Of a DNA stretch of 64,000 bases, positions 13,457-23,987 are shown one piece after another. Under the pieces are notes generated by a model. The model was not told the DNA's origin, did not search any database, and was given only the letters and a program-made list of their open reading frames with translations. This DNA is from Setaria digitata (Eukaryota; Nematoda; Chromadorea; Rhabditida; Setariidae), in NCBI GenBank assembly GCA_003640385.1, contig RCAB01000123.1, positions 62,001 through 126,000 of the forward strand, in the 5' to 3' direction. The stretch's first letter is position 1. Every line of letters begins with the position of its first letter. The position numbers and the translations under genes were made by a program.

Positions 13457-15906
13457 CAGTAGTAGTAGTAGTAGCAGCAGAAGGAGCAGTTGATGTTGCT
13501 TGGTAACAGAACGAGGGTAATGATGAGGTTAAGCCTTCCAGTGCAACATCTTTAATTGAGACGATAATTTGAATAGCTTAGCTCTCATGCCTTTAGTTGT
13601 AAAACTGGAAATTAAAGAGGGCACAGGATAGCACTGGTGTTGAAATTCAGACTATGCTAACATTTGGTGCAGTGTTATGCAGCAGCCTTCTTTCACTGGC
13701 ACTGCTGTTTCTGACATCACTCCCCGAATGCAGCAGTAGTAGTTTTGGCCAGAAATATGGCTAAGTCCGAAATCAGATAAGCCAGAGAATTACGGGATTC
13801 TCTTCCTTATTCCCGTCTTTACACGCGTTAATGCAAAGAATTAGTGCTTTCAGTGAATGAAGATATGATGTCCAGCCAACAAGCTTCGTCTAATCCTCTC
13901 CCTTATACCAGCCCAGTAGCATTTCTTCTAGGTGATTTGATTCAGACGTTTCTAAATAAGCACTTGAATATAATTTAAAAAATTCGTACTATGTTACTCC
14001 ATAAAAGCCATCTGTTAATCATACCGTCCTGTAAGTATCTTATATCTTCGGTTGACAATTTACACATATGGCAGGACATAACATGAGCCAACAAGGAAGT
14101 ACCTACTGGCAGTTTAGCTAATAAAAACAATTTATTAGCAGAAGTGAAGGGAGGCGAATTGTTCAAGAACATTCTCGATGAATAGGTAAACGATTTCGAT
14201 AAAAGAATGGTTAGACTTCAATTAATGGGAAATTTCTTCAAAAATAAGTCTTACAGTTACAGTTACACCTCTACTGATCGCCACACGCATATACATATCC
14301 GGAGCCTCGCACACTCTCTCTATTCTTCATCCGGCATTTCTTTCCAGCGACAGGAACATTCCGCGAGGAACCGATATCATGAGAGGCACAACAATCTAAT
14401 TCCGACGAGATTACAATGCAACCTGGTAAGATCGTTGCTGCAGCTGATACCATAGTGTACTAGAATTGCGACGAACGGATAGAACTGGAATAAGTTTCCA
14501 CTGATGAAAGATGACAATCAGAGCATCGAAATAACAAGATAACTTGTCTGCCCATTTAATACTTGCTACTTCGGCTAGTTCGCTCCAGTTGTGTCTCGAG
14601 CTACATTCCACCATCGCCACAATCACCGTCCCTCTATAAACAGAGATTGCTAAAATACATAAATGATTAATCTTAAAAATCACTGAACACTATCCATCAA
14701 CAGTTATCTAATTTCAGTTATTCTAATCACCTGCTTCTTATAACTTCTGTTGATTGTGATTGTTGCTCAACTTCTTGTTGGCTCTTATTCAAACACGGTG
14801 CAAATCTGAAAATTAGAATACAAAACAGTTTAAGAAAGCAGCTCAAAGAGACAAAAACTGAAATCACTTAAAATGTTGATCGTTTAGTGGAAAATGCTTC
14901 TGTTACAGCATGTCTACTTCATTAATATTGTGAAAGTTGTAAAAAAAAAAAAAAAAAAAAAAAANCTGCATGATCAAAGCAAAGTGATTTAAAAAGATAC
15001 AAGTTTAATCAAAAAAAAAATTGACCTTGAAGATATTTGTTTTTCAATGTTGTTTACAAGATGTTTGCTGTACAGAAATGGCGATACACAAATGTGTGCA
15101 GTATAATAGGAGCAACTTGTACATTCCGAATCTATAACGAATATTCGCTTTGTTTTTACTGTATTAATTACAGTTGCAACCACTATCAGTAAAATTTGCC
15201 CACCGACATATTGCATCCGAAAAATCACCTGGAAGAGGGCAAATGTCTCTTAAAGGAAATGCACTTGGACAGAGCAAAATACCCTTACAAACATCTCGTA
15301 ATTCCTTCACATAGCCAGAATCATGCTGGGAAAAACGCGTATTTTTAGGTAACCAAATCTGTTGCCCGCAGAGATGTATGAATAGAACTGGAAAGCTCAA
15401 ATAATTTGTAAAACAAAAGTTATCAGTAATTAACTATATTCAATTCTCTTTCTCTCTGCCTATCTCTACTACATTAGAAACTTGTTCGTCATCTAAAGCA
15501 AAACCTATAACTTGTCTTACTCCATATCGGTAGTCTTCAGAAGTATGAGCTCTTCAACAGAAATGTATCAATAAGACTCAGTTAAATCTCGTTACAATTA
15601 CTGTCCTTCTCCCATAAAAGCTACAGTACAAGAAGGCAAATGAGACAGCCATCTTTCCACTACGGAAAATAATCGAAGAGCTCAGATGGTACCTTCTTAC
15701 TACATCCTTTCATTCCTAATTTAATATCGTCCATTCTTTCTGCAGTACCACGAATTACCAACCAAAAGCTGTACTATTGGCACCATCTATCATAACAATC
15801 AAATTTCAGGTGAATAAGGAAAGAAAAAGAAAGTCAACTCATTACCTCTTTTATTTCCATTCAGCAGTTCTACTTTTATTCCAGCAAGCAGCGTTAGGAA
15901 CAACAT
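10822..15906 (-). CDS. Single-pass membrane protein, possibly TPM/MOLO-1-like (model incomplete)
   Basis: A chain of phase-compatible exons runs on the minus strand: 15602-15659, 15482-15551, 15229-15358, 15058-15158, 14868-14899, 14731-14805, 14423-14633 and 11182-11405. The product has a Cys-rich ectodomain (DVCKGILLCPSAFPLRDICP in 15229-15358), a region with a beta-strand/helix pattern (GTVIVAMVECSSRHNWSEL, then DALIVIFHQWKLIPVLSVRR), and one transmembrane helix (WAFIVIIVSILLSAIAFYIG) before a short basic tail. That order resembles nematode TPM-domain membrane proteins such as MOLO-1, an auxiliary subunit of levamisole-type acetylcholine receptors, but the match is pattern-level only. The 5' end is ambiguous: an ATG at 15906 starts a signal-like MLFLTLLAGIKVELLNG, but the exon next to it can be read in two frames. 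The tail may end as RLHRW-stop at 10822 or use other 3' exons. Two introns are only 50 and 70 bp; the last is 3.0 kb. Confidence 0.5.
11406..14422 (-). other. 3.0 kb intron of the membrane-protein gene
   Basis: The CAG|GTTGCA donor at 14422 and the TTTCAG acceptor beside 11405 are both phase 0, so the ectodomain joins the transmembrane exon in frame. The intron contains an AGT microsatellite. Some additional small exon could be hidden in it; an open stretch near 14.1 kb (minus) was considered and not used. Confidence 0.45.
13423..13480. repeat. AGT trinucleotide microsatellite
   Basis: About 18 units of AGT, with a few AGC interruptions, can be read directly. It lies inside the large intron of the minus-strand membrane-protein gene and has no coding role that I can see. 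Confidence 0.9.
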
Positions 15907-16113
15907 TTACTGTTTCAAAAAAAAAAAAAAAAAAAAAAAAAAGTTTTATTGGGCAGAAATTGGCTTTCATAAAATTTAAAAACAATAACAAGAATCGCAG
16001 AGGAAGGAAACAGTCTGACCAGTTGTCGTCTCTCTCGCTGTAGGAACATCATCATCCTTTGGTTTGTCTGGAAAAAAACCAACAACAAAAACTTGTAGAT
16101 TATTTTATGTGAT

Positions 16114-16350
16114 TTACAGCTGCCTGACATCGTCCCAAACCGACAACACCATCTCAAGACAACGATTTGATGGAATACAGTTGGCAACATCCAGAATTTA
16201 GCAAAAGCAGGCTATTAATCCAAAAGCACCACTTTTCGGAAGCACATCCAAACATTTCTTTATGAATGCCGTTTTCATGGCAGCAAATGCGTTCTCTGGT
16301 GACCACATATCATTGAATAAGAGTTTTAAAGCCTGTGCAAACACTTCCTC
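16114..16350 (-). pseudogene. Interrupted reading frame, possible pseudogene or terminal exon
   Basis: From 16350 downward one minus-strand frame is open, apart from a single TAA at 16198-16200, until a second TAA at 16114-16116. The part before the internal stop reads like protein (SPENAFAAMKTAFIKKCLDV, then PKSGAFGLIACFC). The part after it also does (ILDVANCIPSNRCLEMVLSV, then WDDVRQL). A TTTCGTAAG acceptor could precede it. Either the first half is a real last exon and the second is chance, or the whole is a decayed gene copy with a nonsense mutation. No family was recognised. Confidence 0.35.
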
Positions 16351-16827
16351 TTACGAAATCTTTTTTCCATTCAAATAAATAACAGTGAAAAGTTAGTTAA
16401 GTTTTAAAGCACAATTCCGCGCACTAGTTAGCTAAAGAAAATTACATTTCTTAGACAGACTCTAGAGGAAATTAAAGCTCACATGCATCAAAAAAACACT
16501 CAAATTTTCAGTCTGCATAAGGATTAATTAACAACAGATAATTATGGTTAAGCAGTTATCCGAAAAGACATCTCAGCAATTTTCTGGGATATCTTAGTAA
16601 TCAGTAATTTTCTGAGAATGAATTACATGCTTGAAAAGCTCAAGACAATAGAAAAAATAAGCTTTATTAACCATTAGACTACCAAACTGTCATCAAAATA
16701 TTACGATTCGATAATAATAGTGCATAATTTTGGTATCATTTTGCTGCATTATTTTTACCATCATATCAATGTCATCTAATCATCCCAAAGCATCTTACCT
16801 CCATCTTATACTGTAAACATATCCCAA

Positions 16828-16845
16828 CGTTATATATATATAACG
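16828..16845. repeat. Perfect 18-bp AT-rich palindrome
   Basis: CGTTATATATATATAACG reads the same on both strands and continues into further TA repeats to about 16864. It may form a cruciform, but it is probably simple-sequence expansion. Confidence 0.7.
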
Positions 16846-16980
16846 AAATATATATATGTATATTTTACCTCGAAATTTATCACTTGTTGGATTGTAACAT
16901 TAATATCTTAAATGCCACTTAACTGTCAGCTTCTGCCAAAGTGAATAGCTGGGATGGCAGATTTTTGTTTTGAATTTTCT

Positions 16981-17055
16981 GTTATATATGTATATATATG
17001 TATTACATATATAATAGATATACATATACATATATATTTATATATGTATATATAT
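16981..17055. repeat. TA/TATG simple repeat
   Basis: A 75-bp stretch is made almost entirely of TATATG, ATATA and ACATAT units. It lies in the gene-poor region between the minus-strand membrane-protein gene and the R3HCC1L-like gene. Confidence 0.8.
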
Positions 17056-18048
17056 TCGAAATATGTGATGCGACCACCATGAAGCCCCAGCTGGCATGTA
17101 ACAAAATGGAAATTTGCAGGAAGGAATTGGACTTTTGAAGCATAAAATATATTATGTACTTGTCTTTCTCGACATTAAGCTTTTTTATTTCGATCTTTTC
17201 TATACAAATGCAGAGAAACAAATATTTGCTAATATTATAATTATTTACTTTTGCATAATTTCCAAGTGAATGTATTTGCACACAATACAAGACATGAAAA
17301 CCAGACAAAGTCGTTTTAGTTCACTTCAGTTTCTCCATCCATTCTTCGTTTTTTCCCAACTCTTATTTCCTAACAACTTTCTACGAATACAATGATTTCA
17401 TTTCCCTTTCAGAGGAGAAATCGAGCACAATTCCTTTAATTTAGTTTCACTGTTATGCCTTATAGCATGTTTGAACAAATTCTACACAAATGCCTATAAT
17501 GCTTTACTCGAATTGTTACCAAGAACTGAAAGCATTCTCGGGAAATCGTTTCAGATAAATACACTCTAAAGTATAAATCCCTTCCAGTGATCACTTTTCC
17601 GAGTGGAAATGATATCAGTTTTTCTCACAAGGAGAATAATGAGTAATTGTATTCGCAGACTGGAATTTACAACAACCCATCTCTCCTGCAGGTACATTGA
17701 AAATGGTCGCAGTATAATTATGCAACAAATGAAAGATGAAATATGAGAAATTACAAATGTTAATTGCAAATGAGCTACGAATGAATCACCGGAGAGAGTG
17801 CTACCTTCAAACCTGCCACATGTGATCTTTTAAATAGGCTACCATGTGCTCGACATGACAAATGACAAGTAACACATACTGTTCCATTTAGAATGATTTC
17901 GTTTGGCTGAAGTGATTTCAAATGAAGTATAAAAACTGTTCGCGAAGTTTGAAACATGCTTAAAACATAACTGTACTTATGAAATCTTAGAATCAACTTC
18001 AGGAACATCGCTGCAATCACGATGTACTAAAACGGCGGACCTGGTAAT

Positions 18049-18267
18049 ATGAAAGACCTGCCAAAACGAGGAATTCGACTTGAACCACTTCCTTCAGTGC
18101 TAGAAATGCCAGCACGACCACTCAACTATATTCCACACCAGCCCTTCTGGCTGACAAACTACCATGCTGCGCCACTTACAGAGAAAAGAACACTAGATCC
18201 CGTCCCCAAGGCCAGATTCTTGTTTTTTTTTTTTTCGAAAAAATTCTTTTCAAACAGATCTTCTTGA
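18049..18267 (+). CDS. Proline-rich small frame of unknown function
   Basis: An ATG-initiated frame encodes a basic, proline-rich peptide (RLEPLPSVLEMPARPLNYIP, then HQPFWLTNYH) that is less AT-biased than its surroundings. It runs into a poly-T-derived Phe/Lys stretch, so the genuine part probably ends near 18220. No splice partner or family was recognised. It could be an exon of an undetected gene, a mobile-element remnant or chance. Confidence 0.22.
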   Translation: MKDLPKRGIRLEPLPSVLEMPARPLNYIPHQPFWLTNYHAAPLTEKRTLDPVPKARFLFFFFSKKFFSNRSS

Positions 18268-18779
18268 ACAAATAGTCGTCTGATATGTTTTCACGTTCAT
18301 GTTGAGCATATTCAAGATATTTGCTATGTTACTTTAGAAATGAGTGTATAATTTAAGGAGAGACAAGTCAGTCTCCTCCCTTCTAAGTTTTTGAAATAAG
18401 TTCCGACTTCCAAACAAGTGCTGAAATCCGGCAAAGCAAATCTGGAAATCCAGCAGTACTTCGCTAGAAGAAAATTCTGAAGGGATAGAAATACAAAAGA
18501 CTACACCTGAACTTAATATAAAGGCCAATGTCTTCCAACACAACCTAACTTCACTTTTTTGCTTTTCTATTCAAGTTTATAAAGACCTAGTCTCAAGCCA
18601 AACCCTTCCTCAGTAGAGATGTGAAGCCAATCTTAATTTCGCACCTGTGCTTGACTGGAAGCAGAAGTTCAACTCCAGCCCAAAATCTGCAAATAAATGC
18701 TTCCTAAGCTGTACTTTCCCCGTCCACGTTCACGCATGTACTTCCACTTACAAGCTACGGGGCTTCGCACTGCAGAGGA

Positions 18780-19684
18780 ATAGGACGGTCGACACTGTGC
18801 TCGCTCACATACTTTCTCATCTCCTCCGCTCTGCCTCAGTTGCCCTCCTCACTCACCCCTCTCTGCCCGACCTCTCCACAATTACCTCACGACCTTTTTC
18901 TCTCCCATACACTCTTCTCCTTATTTTCCTCGCACTACAGAAGAAGGAATCTTCTTCACGATTAACCCTGCTCTTCACCTGACCTCTTCCCCGTCACCTC
19001 TTCCTTCACCTGACCTTTGTGGATCATACACAACTGCCTCAATGCTATCCCGAAGTGGTTGTGTGGAGCACTGTGGTGTCTGAGACGCTATGAAAATTAA
19101 AGTTTGCGATTGTTAGTGGAATCCTTTTCCGTCTGCAACCCTTTTCCTTCTCCGTTCACCTATGCTCTAGCTGTCTGACGTGAGTCATATCATTGTCTAG
19201 TACCGCGACGTTCCCCGATGTCCCTAGGAGAGTTCCGCGGTGAACAGAAGGGAAGGCATGACCAGCGTCGTGTGCGTGCGTGTGCGCTCGCTGTGGTAGT
19301 TTAGGAAAGTTATGCAAATTTTTAGACGATAAGCTGGCGGTTTCGGGCAACCTCCGTCATACATTATATTTTGTCATCGTGGAAGTATCAATAACGTTCG
19401 TCATTTGTCTCGCTGCTTGGGTTCGAACGTAGACAGTAGCCGTTAGGTGCGTGATCCGTCGGGTGCCTGGTGATTTCACCCTGTGACAAACGCTCTGCAG
19501 CGGGGTAGCTTAGTGGCAGAACTGCGTGTGTTGGTGAGAATGAGCGCATACACTCTATTACTGACAAATCCCTTTAGTAGGGTGTAAGTGACCATAGATA
19601 TCAATGACACTAATCTGTGATGCTTTATCAGGTCGCAAACCGTCTTGTACGGCTATATGCGGGGTTTCGCGAAGAGGAGCGAGC
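18780..19684 (+). promoter_or_regulatory. Probable promoter/5' UTR zone of the R3HCC1L-like gene
   Basis: The DNA changes from AT-rich to a strongly pyrimidine-rich block (about 18.80-19.01 kb) and then to a GC-richer stretch with alternating GTGCGTGCG sequence near 19.27 kb. It ends at the ATG at 19685. No TATA box stands out. The assignment is from position and composition only. Confidence 0.4.
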
Positions 19685-22600
19685 ATGACTAACTATGGTT
19701 CGTTTGCTCAAGGAGATGGATTTTTCACCGGTGAACGGGGCAGGTTGGTTTCGTTTCTGACTCTTCCGAAGTTTCATTTCCACCACTCAGTGGCATATTC
19801 TTACTCAAGTTTCTATTCTTGATCGCTTATAATTGATTAAAAATCCCCTGCAGTATGTAATCTTGCAATTATTTTGAAGGAATGATGAGGAAGACTTCGC
19901 GTCAACCGGGCAGCAGCTTCCTTCAGGTAACGTCGTGAAGCAACTGCCTGCTACAAGCTTTGGGCAAAATTTTCCACCTAGTACCAGCCAAGTCACCGCA
20001 AAGCTGCAGCTTCCAAACGACAACATTTGCGCGCCAGATCTTGAAGACGTCAGACGAGCGGCTAAGCGCTTTATTGAAACAACTGTTACTAGTACTTATG
20101 GTTAGTGATCTAGGCGTTGACTTCATAGTCGGAGAGATGTTGTGTTTGAATAACCTTTTTACTTGTATTGCTTTCATATGGAGCGATGAGACATGTTACT
20201 TTTAATGATTTCAGCTCTTTCCCCACTTTGATATATGACCCTATCTTCATTACTGATGAGAAAATTAAAATGGTCATTCAGACATGTCCTTTGATGGATG
20301 ACTTCACCTCGTACCTACCGCTTCTTTTATCGCACTGCAATCAGATGTTCAGACTGGGATCGGTGGAAGCTGATATTTCAGGCATGCGAGAAGAAGCTAT
20401 AAACAAATGGGACATCTATAATGGTGATATTGAGGATGCTGAATTTGCTCATGTTTTGGACAATCTACCAACCTCCTACGATGATTTCGAGTCGAAAGTG
20501 AGTGCGCTTTCAAAAGCCGCATAATTCGTGGAGTTTGAACACTCTTCCAGGGTGATCTCGTGGTCTTGTTATGGATTGTTGGTTTGCAGGAATTGCATCT
20601 TAAATTAGAACGCAATCTGTCGAGTCCTTTGATGAGTTGTCAAAGTCCTAATGCAGATTCCGGACGCGTGTCTGCTGGTTCAAGTTTAACAAAGTCTTCT
20701 AATATGTATCTTTGTGATGCTGGAGGCAACCCACCGGACGCAGACGACCTTGAAGTATATGTTTTTATATATAAATATAAATATATATGCATATATGATG
20801 CAAAGTCTTTTGTATATTATACAGTGAATATTTTATATATATATATATAATATATATATATATTTGACCTTCACTGACCATAAATTTACAGGTTGCAATG
20901 ATCAATCAGTCATTTGAGGAACAGCAGAAACAAAATAAGCTTTATGCAAGCCCCGGTTTGAAAGATCTGTTCTATTCACAACCAAATACCACTGACGACC
21001 GTGTTACAATTAAAAATTTTGACAAAGAAGTAATCAGCACTGCGAAGAAATCACTATTAGTTTCATCAGATCCTCGCAAAAGTGATTGCATGGACGGACC
21101 GCTTTTTCCTGCAGATTTACTGCTTACCGCTACGCATGCAAATTCGGTTATACCCAATGAACCACTGACAGTTGGTTCACCATGGACCGTCTCCCAAGGT
21201 TAAAATTTTGTTTGGAATTTCGGTTTCTGTATGATATCTCTTATTACGGGCTGTGAAATATCCTTCTCACTTTTCTAACGCATCTCACTTGTAGAAAAGT
21301 TTACGAAAACAGAAGTAGAAACACTGGTAGCAGTCAAGTCATCCGATATCCAAGAAGTCACAGACAGTCCGCAATCACCTGTCCCCAAAGCTAATGCTGG
21401 ATTCGGTTCAAGTTCGCGAATTTCCTTTAATTTGTCTAGGGTTTTTGTCACATGTGAACTTAATCTTTGCCATTTTTTGGATGTCCTGGCTTACGCAGAA
21501 TAGAATAGGACATCCTTTAAATATATGATTACTGAGCTATAGAGTAACTTTTTAAATGAATAAATCTAGGCTACTTCGGTGAATGTCAAACTCTCCGTTT
21601 ATCGGAGGGCCGCTCATATATTAGGTTTAATTTTTAGTGAACTGCGAAACTCCCAGAATTTATAGCGGCGGCTTCTTCAACGTAGAAAAAGTAATTCTTA
21701 ATGATATTTTTCGTCGACATGGTAGTTAATGAAAAAATAAATCAATGTCGAGGAAAATCGATACAGTCTTAAACTTCGTCATTGTCTTATCTTGAATATT
21801 ACGATATAACTCATGAATATCTTTTAAGTATCTCAAGGGACATTTGGAAGTTCGCTTGTTCCAATAAAAATCGTGTCGGACTTAATAGAATCTCAGCATG
21901 AAAAAGGACCCCAGGTAGTTTTTTATTTTATTGTATTCTGTTGCATCCTTGAGAATTTCGAAGGGAAGAGTTTGATGGAAAAAAATTTCTTCAGATATTT
22001 TGTTGTAGGTCGATATTGTAGGTTTATTCCTCTTTCAGCTGTCAACTTCCAACACTGTTCTGAGAAGGATTTTTACTTTTTGAATTATTTTTTTGTCATA
22101 GAGGCAAATAAAATTCAGGTTTCTAATTGCACTTCTGAAAGAACAGTTCATCGAGCGTAGACTGTATTTGTTTTTTATCACTGTAAGATTCATGAGTTAG
22201 TTAAGCTACTTTAATGGCAGATGTTCGACATGAAGATTTCCTCAAATATCTTTGCAGGATACTCCAGCATCTGGTGCAGATGAGAGCATGGAAGCTACTG
22301 AAGCTCTGGCTGTAGATGTGGTGGAAAGTCTTTTTGATAGAAGCGGGCTGGCAGAAACTTCATCTACTGCAGAGCATGTTGATAATAAGGTTTCTACATT
22401 GATACATTTTGCAACTTGTCATTCATTTATGGTAAAGTAGCGGGTTTAATTTCTATAATAGCTTGAATTTGATTTTATGTACGGGATCCAAGACCCTTCA
22501 GGGACTTCGTCTATTCTTTAAAATGGAATTGAAAGGAAATTTTTGTTAACTGAGAAATAGTTGTAGTCTAAAAAAAAAGGTTTCTACTTACTTGTTCTAG

Positions 22601-23885
22601 GATCTGGTAAGGAGCAGTAATGAAAGTGATGTTCCGAGTCCAAGCAAGAGTAAGCCGACTTCTTTGGCAAAATTAGTGGATGGTAAGAAGAAGGAGGAAG
22701 CTACGAATGAAGAAGAAAAGGGAAAAGATGAGACTAGCTATGGTACAGTGGATTCATGGGAGGAGCTTGACAACGATGACTACAGCTCCAAACTTGTTAA
22801 TGAGGTTCACATATCACCTGCGAAATAAGTTTCCTAAATTTTAATCCGGGCATATTTGTTTGAATTATTCGGAGTTGCATTTCCTTTGGGTTAGTTCACT
22901 GTTAGGGATCTGCGTAATTGTTTCGATGTGTTCTTTTTAAGCAGTGGATGCAATATCTATTTTCTGCTTTTATTATTTGGTCGGAAAATTTATGAAACCA
23001 CAGGTAGTAGTTAAATTTGACACTGAAAAAAAAAAAAATCATTTAACAGTCGGTTTTACAGATCGAAATAGCAATGTGTAAGGTAAGAATTCGGAAGCCG
23101 AAGATTGACTACTTTAGTGGACCTTCCGTCGTTCCCTGGGATGATAGTTTGCTACCACATGTTTTGGAAGCCTTCAACCTTCCTGCCAAATTTACCGAAG
23201 ATGATGTGAAGCAGGAATTGGCCAAGCATGATTGCGCTGATGTAGCTATTCATCCTGTTGATGACACACATTGTTTGGTGGTATTTTCCTCTAAGAATGC
23301 TGGTAAGTTTTAACGATTATATCATAATAAGTTGTGAGCGAAATCAAATCATTTGTCTGAGAAAAAAAAATAAATTTAATTACAGCACTGCAAGCTATGA
23401 TTGCTGTTCGACAGCGACAGAGTACTGTTAGAGTTCGACTTCGCTCTTTGTGTGATGCAACTAGAGCTGCACAGGAGAAGGCTCGCAAATATGAAGCATT
23501 CCTTCGCCCTCATAAGCAGCGTCCTCAAACAACACCACTTGTGGCTCGTCGTCTTGTTGAGGGTGCTCTTGGCAAACGCTCAAATGTTTCAGCACAACAG
23601 ATCAGCAATGAGAGAAAACAGCTGAAAAACGCAAAAGGTTTATATATTTCTTTTCATCCGTTTTCGAAAAAAGAAAAGGAATGAAAGAATGGTGGAGTAG
23701 TCGGTTATTATTGGAATTATAGATAAGGTTATTGAATCTGTGAAACAATTTTAAATGGATCGGAGTTATTTGAAATGAATAGGTCTTTCAAAAATTATAA
23801 AAACTCTCTTGGACATATGTTTCTTAATCATAATGTTTCAGATTTGAAGCAAGCAAAGGCAGCAATTTGGGAAGATGATCCGTAA
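19685..23885 (+). CDS. r3hcc1l: R3HCC1L-like protein (R3H and coiled-coil family)
   Basis: Twelve or so exons can be joined in phase to give about 700 residues, near the size of vertebrate R3HCC1L. The conserved C-terminal module is clear. Near 23.07-23.31 kb it reads LPHVLEAFNLPAKFTEDDV and VDDTHCLVVFSSKNA (vertebrate WVDDTHALGVFSS). At 23388-23637 it reads VRVRLRSLCDATRAAQEKAR and TTPLVARRLVEGALGKRS (vertebrate ALARRLVIGALGVRS). It ends WEDDP-stop at 23883-23885. This part looks like an RRM-like fold followed by a basic coiled coil. The N-terminal half is acidic, Ser-rich and probably disordered (for example DETSYGTVDSWEELDNDDYS near 22.75 kb). The start is the ATG at 19685 (MTNYGSFAQGDGFF). 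The junctions near 20.1 kb and 21.4 kb are the least certain. The molecular function of the family is poorly defined. Confidence 0.85.
20757..20864. repeat. TA-rich simple repeat in an R3HCC1L intron
   Basis: The intron after the exon ending ADDLE consists largely of TATAAATA and TA dinucleotide repeats, including about 30 bp of near-pure TA at its 3' end. Confidence 0.8.
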
Positions 23886-23981
23886 AAGTGTGGGACGTGT
23901 CATTCGTTTTTTCGTGTTCAGCTGTGGCGCGAATTAAAAAAGGAAAAAGAAAAGAAAAGAAAAAAAAGTGCAATTCCAGAT

Positions 23982-23987
23982 AATAAA
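23982..23987 (+). terminator. Poly(A) signal AATAAA, R3HCC1L-like gene
   Basis: A canonical AATAAA lies about 97 nt after the stop codon, following a purine-rich run. It is the first good signal on the plus strand after the gene. Confidence 0.55.

Larger units (their letters stand above)
15907..19684. other. Gene-poor region upstream of two divergent genes
   Basis: This 3.8 kb lies between the 5' end of the minus-strand membrane-protein gene and the plus-strand R3HCC1L-like gene. It contains the interrupted frame at 16114-16350, AT repeats at 16.8-17.06 kb, a proline-rich plus frame at 18049-18267, a pyrimidine-rich block at about 18.8-19.0 kb and a GC-richer block up to the R3HCC1L-like ATG. 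I found no complete gene. Confidence 0.5.

Noticed and set aside
15915..16190. 91-codon minus frame ending in poly-Phe
   Set aside because: Much of it is translation of a T homopolymer, and the rest conflicts with the interrupted frame and exon candidates nearby.
19501..19570. tRNA-like A-box (TAGCTTAGTGG)
   Set aside because: The 11 bases fit an A-box, but there is no B-box at the right spacing and no cloverleaf stems; it sits in the likely 5' UTR/promoter of the R3HCC1L-like gene.
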